From: a virus
Direction: 5' to 3' (one strand)
Length of the DNA: 35,239 nt
Virus record (IMG/VR): IMGVR_UViG_3300032401_000037
Coordinates: 1 to 35,239 of that record
The first letter of the stretch is position 1. Every line of letters starts with the position of its first letter. The translations under genes were made by a program, and so were the position numbers. A model generated the notes under the pieces. The model saw only the letters and a program-made list of their open reading frames with translations, was not told the origin of the DNA and searched no databases. This document shows positions 6,032-12,085 of this stretch, piece after piece.

Positions 6032-6506
6032 GGACCTCATTCCCGCCGACGTCACCGCCGTCGTCGATACCCGCGAGCAACTCCCGTTCGACCTGGCGCC
6101 GCTCTCGGTGGTCCGCGGCTCGCTGCCGACTGGCGACTACTCGGTGGCGGGTCTCGAGCACGAGGTTGCCGTCGAGAGGAAGTCGCTCCCTGATCTGGTC
6201 CTCTGCGTCGGGTCCGAGCGGGAACGCTTCGAGAAGGAGATCCAGCGGCTGATGGCCTACCCCGCCCGGCTCCTGATCGTCGAGGCGACCATGGCCCAGC
6301 TCGAGCTCGGCCAATGGCGGGCCAGGATTACGCCGAATCAGGTGACGAGCAGCCTGCTCTCGTGGTCGGCGCAGGGCTTGCCCATCTTCACGGTTGACGG
6401 GCATAAGGCGGCTGGTATAGTCGCGGCTAAGTTTCTATTCGTAGCCGCCCGTCGCCGTTGGCGCGAGTTACAGGCTTTCCACTCCAATCTGAAGATTGCC
6501 ACATGA
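6021..6506 (+). CDS. ERCC4-domain structure-specific nuclease
   Basis: The 161-residue protein shows the ERCC4/XPF nuclease signature: VVDTREQLPF at about residues 14-23, LPTGDYSVAG at 35-44 and VAVERKSLPDL at 49-59, followed by ERFEKEIQRL. The conserved Asp16, Asp39, Glu52, Arg53 and Lys54 fit the metal-dependent active site. Stand-alone ERCC4 nucleases in phages are expected to cut branched or flapped DNA during recombination or replication. The start at 6021 has a GAGG site. The longer frame from 5961 overlaps the preceding small gene. The stop overlaps the HNH gene start (ATGA). Confidence 0.85.
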   Translation: MARKDLIPADVTAVVDTREQLPFDLAPLSVVRGSLPTGDYSVAGLEHEVAVERKSLPDLVLCVGSERERFEKEIQRLMAYPARLLIVEATMAQLELGQWRARITPNQVTSSLLSWSAQGLPIFTVDGHKAAGIVAAKFLFVAARRRWRELQAFHSNLKIAT

Positions 6507-7060
6507 AGTCGGACCAGGCTTTCGTTGATAGATTTTGGGCGAAGGTCTGCAAGACGGATTTTTGCTGGGAATGGACGTCCTATAAGGTCAAGTGCTACGC
6601 ACGGATAACCCGTCTAGGAAAATCCGTTGGCGCTCATCGAATTGCTTATGAACTGGTTAAAGGTCCTATCCCCGACGGATTAGTAATCGATCACCTCTGT
6701 CGTAATTCTGGCTGCGTTAATCCCGATCATCTCGAAGCTGTGACTGTTCGGACAAACACGATGAGGGGCATTGGCCCGTCTGCTGTTAATGCCGCCAAGA
6801 CCTCATGCAATCTCGGCCATCCGTTGACGGACGGGAACCTTATCCACAGGAAGGACGGGAGCAAGACGTGCTGGACTTGCCACCGCGCCTATATGCGGGG
6901 CTGGAACAAAGAGAATCGGGCCAAGATCAATGTCTACCGGAAGAGATGGCTCGATAGGCACCCGGGGAAAATGGCCGAGATGAACAAGAAATATTCGGGA
7001 CGCCACAAGAAATATCGAGCGAAGAAACGAGAGGAGGCGAGAGATGAATTTGGCACGTAG
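6503..7060 (+). CDS. HNH endonuclease
   Basis: The 185-residue protein contains GAHRIAYELVKGPIP followed by VIDHLCRNSGCVNPDHLEAV. These supply the HNH core (His45, Asp63-His64, Asn73, His76) with two Cys of the zinc knuckle. A second Cys set (Cys102, Cys123, Cys126) lies in a KTCWTCHRAY segment. The C-terminal third is very basic (KKYSGRHKKYRAKKR) and suits DNA binding. Such genes are often free-standing homing endonucleases, although some serve packaging. The ATG overlaps the ERCC4 stop. Base composition is somewhat less GC-rich than its neighbours, which is consistent with acquisition. Confidence 0.85.
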   Translation: MKSDQAFVDRFWAKVCKTDFCWEWTSYKVKCYARITRLGKSVGAHRIAYELVKGPIPDGLVIDHLCRNSGCVNPDHLEAVTVRTNTMRGIGPSAVNAAKTSCNLGHPLTDGNLIHRKDGSKTCWTCHRAYMRGWNKENRAKINVYRKRWLDRHPGKMAEMNKKYSGRHKKYRAKKREEARDEFGT

Positions 7061-7274
7061 AACCGCCAAGAGCGGGGAACGAAACGGGATGGCCAAGATC
7101 ACCGAGGGCGTCGTCATCGCCATCAGGCGGGCCAGGTATTCGGAGGAGGGGAGGCGTGCTTGGCCTAAGGACCACCCGTCGAGCACGACGGCGCTGGCGG
7201 CGAGGTTCGGGCTGTCGGTCTCGCAGGTGTCGAAGATTGCCCTCGGAAGACAATGGCGTGCAGTAAAAGCTTGA
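7044..7274 (+). CDS. Small helix-turn-helix protein
   Basis: This 76-residue protein contains GERNGMAKITEGVVIAIRRARYS and later ALAARFGLSVSQVSKIALGRQW. The second part reads as a helix-turn-helix recognition unit (A-x-x-F-G-L-S-x-S-Q-V-S). Such small HTH proteins commonly accompany HNH endonucleases in phages. The ATG has an AGGAGG site within the end of the HNH gene, which it overlaps by 17 bases. It may act with the HNH protein or as a regulator. Confidence 0.65.
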   Translation: MNLARRTAKSGERNGMAKITEGVVIAIRRARYSEEGRRAWPKDHPSSTTALAARFGLSVSQVSKIALGRQWRAVKA

Positions 7275-7332
7275 AGATCATCCCATGATCCGCCTAAGAA
7301 TGGCGGCCTAACCATTTAAGAGAGGAGTGTCC

Positions 7333-7692
7333 GTGAGCAAGGAAATTAATTCTGGCAAGACGACGCCCGTCAAATCACCGGCGCGAGCCATGCCGAAGTC
7401 CCTGGAGCCGGCAGAGATAGCCCGGGTCAGTGAAGAACGCCGCGCCCAGCGGATTGCCCGGGCCAGGCGGGAGCTACCCCCGTCGGCCCTGAAGGTCATC
7501 GACGCCTGCCCGGCGTCCTACCAGGACTGTCTCATCAAGGCCCTCTTGGGTCTGTCGTCCCCCAAGGTCGCCGTTAAAGCTCACTGCGAGCAATGCGTCG
7601 GCTGGGAGGACGTTAAGACGCGGGTCGGCGACTGCCGGTCCCACGCATGCCCGCTGCACCACTACCGCCCCCACCAGGAGGGCCGCAAGTGA
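7333..7692 (+). CDS. Cys-rich phage protein with putative zinc site
   Basis: The 119-residue protein has a basic helical N-terminal half. Its C-terminal motif, HCEQCVGWEDVKTRVGDC then HACPLHHYRP, matches a zinc-knuckle pattern (C-x2-C...C-x4-C-P-L-x3-R-P) that I recall from many small phage proteins of unknown role. The GTG at 7333 is chosen because GAGGAG lies six bases upstream. The GTG at 7327 lies inside that site. The stop overlaps the next gene's GTG start (GTGA). Confidence 0.65.
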   Translation: MSKEINSGKTTPVKSPARAMPKSLEPAEIARVSEERRAQRIARARRELPPSALKVIDACPASYQDCLIKALLGLSSPKVAVKAHCEQCVGWEDVKTRVGDCRSHACPLHHYRPHQEGRK

Positions 7693-7883
7693 AGGTCTGC
7701 AACCGCTGCCAGGAGTCCAAGCCGCCGACCGCCTTCTACGCCTCCGACGGGGCGCCCGACGGCCTCATGTATACTTGCAAGGAATGCGTAAATAGCAGGC
7801 AGGTAGAGTTGAGGAGGGCGAGGGCGGCGGCCCTCAAGTTCAAGATTGCGAGCATGAAGGACGTCCCGTGTGGCAGACCATAA
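7689..7883 (+). CDS. Small zinc-ribbon protein
   Basis: This 64-residue protein carries C-x2-C (CNRCQESKP) near residue 4 and a second C-x2-C (CKECVNSR) about 28 residues later, with a phage-typical TAFYASDGAPDGL segment between. The layout resembles zinc-finger modules attached to HNH or endonuclease VII-like enzymes. Here it stands alone and may act on DNA or assist the nearby nucleases. The GTG start overlaps the previous stop. Confidence 0.65.
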   Translation: MKVCNRCQESKPPTAFYASDGAPDGLMYTCKECVNSRQVELRRARAAALKFKIASMKDVPCGRP

Positions 7884-8002
7884 AAGAGGCGCTCAACGTG
7901 ATATTCTGCAGTCATAGCTGGCAGTTCGACTCGCTGCTGCTTGGGGGCGGGCGCCGCCTGCGCTGCCTGAAATGCACGGCGACGAAGGTGGAGAGAGTAT
8001 GA
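7868..8002 (+). CDS. 44-residue Cys/His micro-protein
   Basis: The frame opens with a GTG preceded by AAGGA at good spacing and overlaps the previous gene by 16 bases. It encodes VWQTIKEALNVIFCSHSW and later RCLKCTATK. One C-x-H pair and one C-x2-C pair could bind a single zinc ion. It is the last rightward gene before the convergent endolysin. Confidence 0.5.
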   Translation: MWQTIKEALNVIFCSHSWQFDSLLLGGGRRLRCLKCTATKVERV

Positions 8003-8097
8003 GGCAATTCAAATTGGTGCGAAACGTAGAGGGTATAGTAAAGTTAGCCCGCCTCTCATCGCCGGTGCCCGCCGCCGCCTGCCTGCCACACCGGCCA
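8003..8097. other. Convergent intergenic gap, no clear feature
   Basis: This gap separates the end of the rightward replication module from the 3' end of the leftward endolysin. A loose inverted pair (GCCGGTG and CACCGGC, about 21 bases apart) is present, but there is no T-run, so a terminator cannot be claimed. Confidence 0.4.
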
Positions 8098-8472
8098 CTA
8101 AGGGACTCGCGGCAATTGCCAGTGGACCCTGTCCTTAAACGAGGTCCAGTCCCCGCCATACTGGATCTTTATCCCCAGCCTCGCTGCAGTCGTCTTGACG
8201 ATGACGGCGAGCCGTTGGAAGCCGACAATATCAGCCCAATCAATAGGATACGGCGCGACATCTACAGCCTCGCTCGGTGTCGAATTGTGTCGGCTTCTCG
8301 GCCAGTCCTCCTGCGAGTTGCCCGTCTCGAAGGCGAAGTTCTGGGCCGCCTGGCCTCGGTGCCCGCACAAGATCGATATGTCCACCGACTTAACGACCTC
8401 GTTGAACAGCCTCTGCAGGTCCGGGTGGCACGTCGCCAGCCGCTCTGCAGACAGGGTCGAGAAGTGCGGCAT
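8098..8472 (-). CDS. Endolysin, M15-family (VanY-like) peptidase
   Basis: The 124-residue protein has SRHNSTPSEAVDVAPYP at about residues 60-76 (zinc ligands His62 and Asp71) and DRVHWQL at 114-120 (His117). This is the pattern of M15 zinc peptidases used as phage endolysins to cut peptidoglycan cross-links. It is short and single-domain, with no cell-wall-binding module or signal peptide. It would therefore need a holin. The ATG at 8472 has an AGGAGG site seven bases upstream. The upstream extension to 8607 is Arg-rich shadow. It is the only leftward gene between the two rightward modules. Confidence 0.85.
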   Translation of the reverse strand: MPHFSTLSAERLATCHPDLQRLFNEVVKSVDISILCGHRGQAAQNFAFETGNSQEDWPRSRHNSTPSEAVDVAPYPIDWADIVGFQRLAVIVKTTAARLGIKIQYGGDWTSFKDRVHWQLPRVP

Positions 8473-8569
8473 GGCTCGCCTCCTAAACGCAAGCCCCCGC
8501 CGAAAGGCAGAGGCTCGCTCGTTGCGGAGATGAAGTCGAAGACGACAAAAAGTGCCTTGATGATAACAC

Positions 8570-8599
8570 GAGGGCCGCCGGAATCGCCGGGCGGCCCTC
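8570..8599. terminator. Strong GC hairpin, possible terminator
   Basis: GAGGGCCGCC at 8570-8579 pairs perfectly with GGCGGCCCTC at 8590-8599 around a 10-base loop. It lies upstream of the endolysin and between oppositely oriented modules. Neither side has an adjacent T-run (a T5 occurs about 20 bases further on the minus strand), so it could be an insulator, an RNA structure or a weak terminator. Confidence 0.4.
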
Positions 8600-8649
8600 A
8601 ATAGCAATCTTCAGGAGTGCAACAATGGTCTAGGGCTTGTCGGCATTTC

Positions 8650-8676
8650 CCGGCTTGACTTTAGCCGGCTTGACTT
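8650..8676 (+). repeat. Two direct CCGGCTTGACTT repeats, possible operator
   Basis: CCGGCTTGACTT occurs at 8650-8661 and 8665-8676, with a third partial TTGAC at 8678-8682. CCGGCT and AGCCGG also form a six-base inverted pair around the first TTGAC. The copies sit just upstream of, and touch, the candidate morphogenesis promoter. They could be regulator-binding sites. Confidence 0.4.
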
Positions 8677-8677
8677 C

Positions 8678-8704
8678 TTGACGAAGATGCAGGCGTACTA
8701 TACT
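8678..8704 (+). promoter_or_regulatory. Candidate promoter of the morphogenesis module
   Basis: TTGACG (8678-8683) and TATACT (8699-8704) are close matches to sigma70 boxes, but the spacer is 15 bases. Shifting the -35 to TCTTGA gives a 17-base spacer. It lies 24 bases ahead of the first ATG of the rightward packaging genes and has no competing start nearby. Confidence 0.5.
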
Positions 8705-8727
8705 GATAGTCATCACCTTGAGGCATA

Positions 8728-8877
8728 ATGAACGTCGAGACGATCGCCATTGCCGATCTCGCCTTCGATCCCGCCAATGCTCGCCGGCATTCCGTCAAGA
8801 ACCCGGCAAGGTGGCATCGCTGCAATCAGCGGAGGCATCAGCGTCATGAGCGCCATCCTCAAGCAATATGCCTATAA
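8728..8877 (+). pseudogene. ParB-like N-terminal remnant
   Basis: The 49-codon frame starts with a GAGG site and reads IAIADLAFDPANARRHSVKN, the opening strand and NARxH motif of ParB/Srx-type N-terminal domains. After this motif the sequence becomes Arg/His-rich (RWHRCNQRRHQRHERH) and stops. The ParB catalytic core is missing. The end overlaps the next gene out of frame. In related phages and prophages ParB-domain methyltransferase genes often precede DUF5681 genes. I infer a deletion that left only the 5' end, with a working start signal. Confidence 0.45.
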
Positions 8878-9241
8878 ACCTGGGCAATCCGGCAATATCA
8901 CCGGGCGTCCCAAGCTCCCCGAGCACTTGCGCGGCATCGCATCGCTGACCCAGGACGAGGTCACCAAGCTCGTCTCCAAGTACGCAAGGATGACCCGCGA
9001 AGAGCTCCAGGCAGCGGTCGCCTCGACGACGACGCCGATGGTCGAGATCGCCATCGCCGCCATCTTCGCCCAGGCCGCCAAGCACGGCGACTTCGCCCGC
9101 CTGGCCTTCCTGCTCGACAGAGCGATAGGCAAGGTCAAGGTCGTCGAGGAGTCCGACCAGGCCCTGCAGGACCTAGCGGCGAAGTCCACTCAAGAGCTCC
9201 TCGAGCTTGTCGCTGCCAAGATGCCTTTGAAAGTCGGGTGA
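8846..9241 (+). CDS. DUF5681-like protein, putative small terminase subunit
   Basis: The 131-residue protein has a basic N-terminal YKPGQSGNITGRPK motif, characteristic of DUF5681 proteins that sit upstream of phage terminases. The remainder is helical (TQDEVTKLVSKYARMTREELQ, then a long C-terminal helix). Position just upstream of the large terminase and the DNA-binding-like N-terminus suggest a packaging-recognition role, which is an inference. The start at 8846 has GGAGG about ten bases upstream. The longer frame from 8750 overlaps the ParB remnant. Confidence 0.6.
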   Translation: MSAILKQYAYKPGQSGNITGRPKLPEHLRGIASLTQDEVTKLVSKYARMTREELQAAVASTTTPMVEIAIAAIFAQAAKHGDFARLAFLLDRAIGKVKVVEESDQALQDLAAKSTQELLELVAAKMPLKVG

Positions 9242-9244
9242 CGA

Positions 9245-9679
9245 TTGGAAGCCTTGGCCGAACAGCCTGCCATGATCGCTCATCGCCAGGCGACCGCCGA
9301 CGATCTTCCTTTCATCTACTCGACCTGGGTCAGGACGTCGCTGGCGTCGCCGCTGGCGAAGCATGTTCTGCCGTCGACTCACCAGACCGCTCAGCGCCAA
9401 CTCGCCGAGCGCCTCCTTATCGCCTCCCAAGTTCTCGTCGCCTCGCTCGAGGACGAGCCCGCCGTCATCCTCGGCTATCTGATCTACAGGCCAGGCGTCG
9501 TGCACTACGCCCACGTTAAGAAGGTCTTTGAGCGGCGCGGGATCCTCTCGGGCCTTCTCGACGCTGCCGATCTCGACATCGAAGAGTGCCATCTGACGCA
9601 CTTTACTTACGACTGCCTGCGACTCCTAAAACGCTGGCCTCGTCTCCGCTACAATCCTTACTTGCTCATGGAGATCTGA
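9245..9679 (+). CDS. GNAT-like acetyltransferase-fold protein
   Basis: This 144-residue protein begins IAHRQATADDLPFIYSTW, contains ILGYLIYRPGVVHYAHVKKVFERRGI and ends in a basic aromatic segment. This is the pattern of the phage GNAT-fold proteins commonly found beside terminase genes. The acetyl-CoA loop (VKKVFERRGI) is only a partial match to Q/R-x-x-G-x-G/A, so enzymatic activity is uncertain. The TTG at 9245 follows the previous stop by three bases. The ATG at 9272 matches the usual family start better but lacks a ribosome-binding site. Confidence 0.7.
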   Translation: MEALAEQPAMIAHRQATADDLPFIYSTWVRTSLASPLAKHVLPSTHQTAQRQLAERLLIASQVLVASLEDEPAVILGYLIYRPGVVHYAHVKKVFERRGILSGLLDAADLDIEECHLTHFTYDCLRLLKRWPRLRYNPYLLMEI

Positions 9680-9972
9680 TGGAAGTCCAGACCGAGACAG
9701 CGAAGCCTGCGGGCCGCGGCGTCAAGCATATCAGCGGCGAGTATCGGCAGCCGTCGTCGATGAAGGTCAAGCGGGTAGCGTTTCACACAGGGGTCCAACT
9801 AGGTTGTCATGTCACGGCCACCGGCTTAGACGTCGACCACCAACTCAAGCAGTTCAAACGCAACTTCTACATGCACTTGATGGGGCCTGGCCTCTATATC
9901 AGGCTCGGCGACGAGAGCTGGGTCGTGCCGTTTACGAACATCATCTGCCTGACGATGATCGAGGAAGCCTGA
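9679..9972 (+). CDS. 97-residue phage protein, unknown function
   Basis: The protein begins MEVQTETAKPAGRGVKHISG. Its second half is beta-rich (GLYIRLGDESWVVPFTNI). The ATG overlaps the GNAT stop (TGATG) with a GGAG site five bases upstream. Position directly before the large terminase suggests a packaging or head role, but no domain is recognised. Confidence 0.6.
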   Translation: MEVQTETAKPAGRGVKHISGEYRQPSSMKVKRVAFHTGVQLGCHVTATGLDVDHQLKQFKRNFYMHLMGPGLYIRLGDESWVVPFTNIICLTMIEEA

Positions 9973-9973
9973 C

Positions 9974-11419
9974 TTGAGCGACGACGCCGAACTGCGCGCC
10001 ATGCTCGAGGTCTTAGCCTCGCGGCCCCCGCCGTTCGATATCGCCGCCTACTGCTTCCCGGAGCAGCTGGCGTTCATCCAGGACCCGGCCCGCTTCAAGG
10101 CCGCTGATTGCTCGCGGCGCGCCGGGAAGACCGTCGGCATCGCCGCTGACTTGCTCGACACCGCTCAGCGCCACCCGAACATGGCCTGCCTCTACATCAC
10201 TCTCTCCCGCCTCAATGCCAAGCGCATTCTCTGGCGGGATCTGACGTCGATCAACAGCCTCTACGGCCTGGGCGGGAAAGAGCACGCCACCGAGCTAACG
10301 ATGACAATGCCTAACGGGCACATCATCTACCTCTCAGGCGCTAAGGATAAATCCGAGGTTGAGAAATACCGGGGCTTCCCGCTTAAGAAAGTCTATATCG
10401 ACGAGGCGCAGAGCTTCCGCTCCTATCTCCGGGAACTGGTCGACGATGTACTGGCGAAATCGCTCTACGACTTCAACGGATCGCTGGCGCTGACCGGCAC
10501 GCCGCCGCCGATCCCGGTCGGCTTCTTTCACGAGTGCGTCCACTCGGACAAATGGTCGCGACACTCCTGGAACATGATGGCCAACCCTCATTTGAAGCTC
10601 AAGTCGGGACGCGAGCCGATGGAGCTGATCCTCGAGGACTGCGCCCGCATGGGCGTCTCTATCGATGATCCGGCCATTCAGCGGGAGTGCTTTGGACGTT
10701 GGACGGTCGACACCAACTCTTTGGTCTTTCGCTGGAGTGATCTTAACCACTTCGATGACCTCCCTACAGGCTCTAGCTGGAGCTACGTCATTGGCGTTGA
10801 CCTGGGCTATTCTGACGCGGACGCCATCGCGGTTCTGGCTTGGTCGGAAGCCTCGCCGAGCGTCTACCTCGTTCACGAGTCGGTCAAGAGGAAGCAGGGC
10901 GTCACGGAACTCGCCGCGGAGCTAGGCAAGCTGGTCCAACAGTACGACCCTCTCGCCCTCGTTATGGACACTGGCGGCCTCGGCAAGAAGATCGCCGAAG
11001 AGATGGTCGCACGCTACTCGTTGCCGATCAAACCCGCTCAGAAGGCTGAGAAGTATGCCCATATCGAACTTGTCAATGATGCCCTACGGACCAAAAGGCT
11101 GTTTGCCCGACGCGATAGCGCCTTCGCCCAGGACTCTATGCTCCTCGAGTGGGACCGAGACAAGTCCAGCGGCGACAAGCTCGTCGTCTCTGATGCCTTC
11201 CACTCCGACATCTGCGACGCCGTCCTTTATGCCTACCGGGCTGCTCTGGGTTGGCTTCACACTCCAGTCATTCCTAAGCCGAAGCTTGGCTCGGCGGAAT
11301 GGCTGAAGGCGCAGGTCGCCGAGCACGAAGCGGCGATCATCCGCCAGCTTGAGCAGCGGGATCAGTTCGACCCGGCCCTCGCTGACGATCCGGACCCGCA
11401 ATGGAGGTGGCAGGCTTGA
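9974..11419 (+). CDS. terL: Terminase large subunit
   Basis: The 481-residue packaging motor has an N-terminal ATPase with Walker A CSRRAGKT at about residues 46-53 and Walker B KVYIDEA at 139-145, with a TGTPPP coupling motif near 174-179. The C-terminal RNase H-like nuclease shows VIGVDLGYSDADA at about 272-284, VMDTGGLG at 330-337 and HSDICDAVLYAYR at 410-422, supplying the acidic residues (Asp276, Asp332, Asp412 or Asp416). It would cut and translocate concatemeric DNA into the prohead. The TTG start has GAGGAA nine bases upstream. The stop overlaps the next gene's TTG. Confidence 0.95.
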   Translation: MSDDAELRAMLEVLASRPPPFDIAAYCFPEQLAFIQDPARFKAADCSRRAGKTVGIAADLLDTAQRHPNMACLYITLSRLNAKRILWRDLTSINSLYGLGGKEHATELTMTMPNGHIIYLSGAKDKSEVEKYRGFPLKKVYIDEAQSFRSYLRELVDDVLAKSLYDFNGSLALTGTPPPIPVGFFHECVHSDKWSRHSWNMMANPHLKLKSGREPMELILEDCARMGVSIDDPAIQRECFGRWTVDTNSLVFRWSDLNHFDDLPTGSSWSYVIGVDLGYSDADAIAVLAWSEASPSVYLVHESVKRKQGVTELAAELGKLVQQYDPLALVMDTGGLGKKIAEEMVARYSLPIKPAQKAEKYAHIELVNDALRTKRLFARRDSAFAQDSMLLEWDRDKSSGDKLVVSDAFHSDICDAVLYAYRAALGWLHTPVIPKPKLGSAEWLKAQVAEHEAAIIRQLEQRDQFDPALADDPDPQWRWQA

Positions 11420-11547
11420 GCGACAACGACTTCATGTTCCTAATGGCCGGTGGCATCCTCTTCTCGGTGCTGATGATCGGCGCCGTATGTGGCTACATTT
11501 GGGGCATGCACCTTGGTCGCCTGGAGGCCCATCATGACGCCCGCTGA
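11416..11547 (+). CDS. 43-residue single-span membrane protein
   Basis: The TTG start overlaps the terminase stop (TTGA) and has a GGAGG site upstream. The protein, MSDNDFMFLMAGG followed by ILFSVLMIGAVCGYIWG, is one hydrophobic span with a short His-rich tail (HLGRLEAHHDAR). It could be a small holin-like or accessory membrane protein. Nothing but size and hydrophobicity supports that. Confidence 0.6.
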   Translation: MSDNDFMFLMAGGILFSVLMIGAVCGYIWGMHLGRLEAHHDAR

Positions 11548-11752
11548 GATCAGAGCCATCCTCGTTGTCTGCAGAGAGATGGGGGTCTCATCCGTCAAGG
11601 TCGGCGACTTCTCGGCCCTGCTCGATCCGCAGTACGTCGCCGATCCGAGCCTTAAGGCCGACGAGCAGATGCCGACGGAGGACGAGCTCCTCTTTGCCTC
11701 GTGCCCGACCCCTTTCGACCGTCTCGAGACTCAACCGCAACCGCCAGGATGA
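11534..11752 (+). CDS. 72-residue phage protein, unknown function
   Basis: The protein opens MTPAEIRAILVVCREMGVSS and continues VKVGDFSALLDP, followed by an acidic region (DEQMPTEDELLF). The ATG at 11534 has GGAGG seven bases upstream and lies inside the end of the preceding gene. Similar short proteins occur between terminase and portal genes in podovirus-like phages, but the role is unknown. Confidence 0.6.
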   Translation: MTPAEIRAILVVCREMGVSSVKVGDFSALLDPQYVADPSLKADEQMPTEDELLFASCPTPFDRLETQPQPPG

Positions 11753-11756
11753 TCTA

Positions 11757-12083
11757 ATGGACTTGCAAGACGTCATGACCGAGCTAGGCACCGTCTTCGA
11801 GACCTACACGAAGCCGGCCGCCGCCATCCAGAAGGCCCAGGACAAAGACGGCTACTTCATGTCGATGGCCTGGGGGAGATTCGGGCTGACGCTCGAAGTC
11901 ACCGAGGTCGTCGAAGAGGTTCTATCGACGGGCAGGCTGACCAAGGAAGGCCAGTTCCAAGCCATCGTCGACCAGGCCCTCTACGAACTCGCCAAAGAGA
12001 TGGTCGCGAAGCATGAGAAGCTAGCAGCAGCCAACAACAAGCGGGGCCGCAAGGCTCTGAAGCTCATACACCAAGGAGGGTAG
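11757..12083 (+). CDS. 108-residue phage protein, unknown function
   Basis: A helical protein beginning MDLQDVMTELGTVFETYTKP, with VEEVLSTGRLTKEGQFQAIV in the middle and a basic tail (NNKRGRKALKL). The start at 11757 has AGGA seven bases ahead. The frame from 11565 overlaps the preceding gene and is shadow. It may be a head-assembly accessory because of its place directly before the portal. Confidence 0.6.
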   Translation: MDLQDVMTELGTVFETYTKPAAAIQKAQDKDGYFMSMAWGRFGLTLEVTEVVEEVLSTGRLTKEGQFQAIVDQALYELAKEMVAKHEKLAAANNKRGRKALKLIHQGG

Positions 12084-12085
12084 GT

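Noticed and set aside
7999-8604. Long rightward frame antisense to the endolysin
   Set aside because: It covers the M15 peptidase on the other strand, has no recognisable domain and reads as an Arg/Pro-rich shadow. The endolysin motifs and ribosome-binding site are strong.
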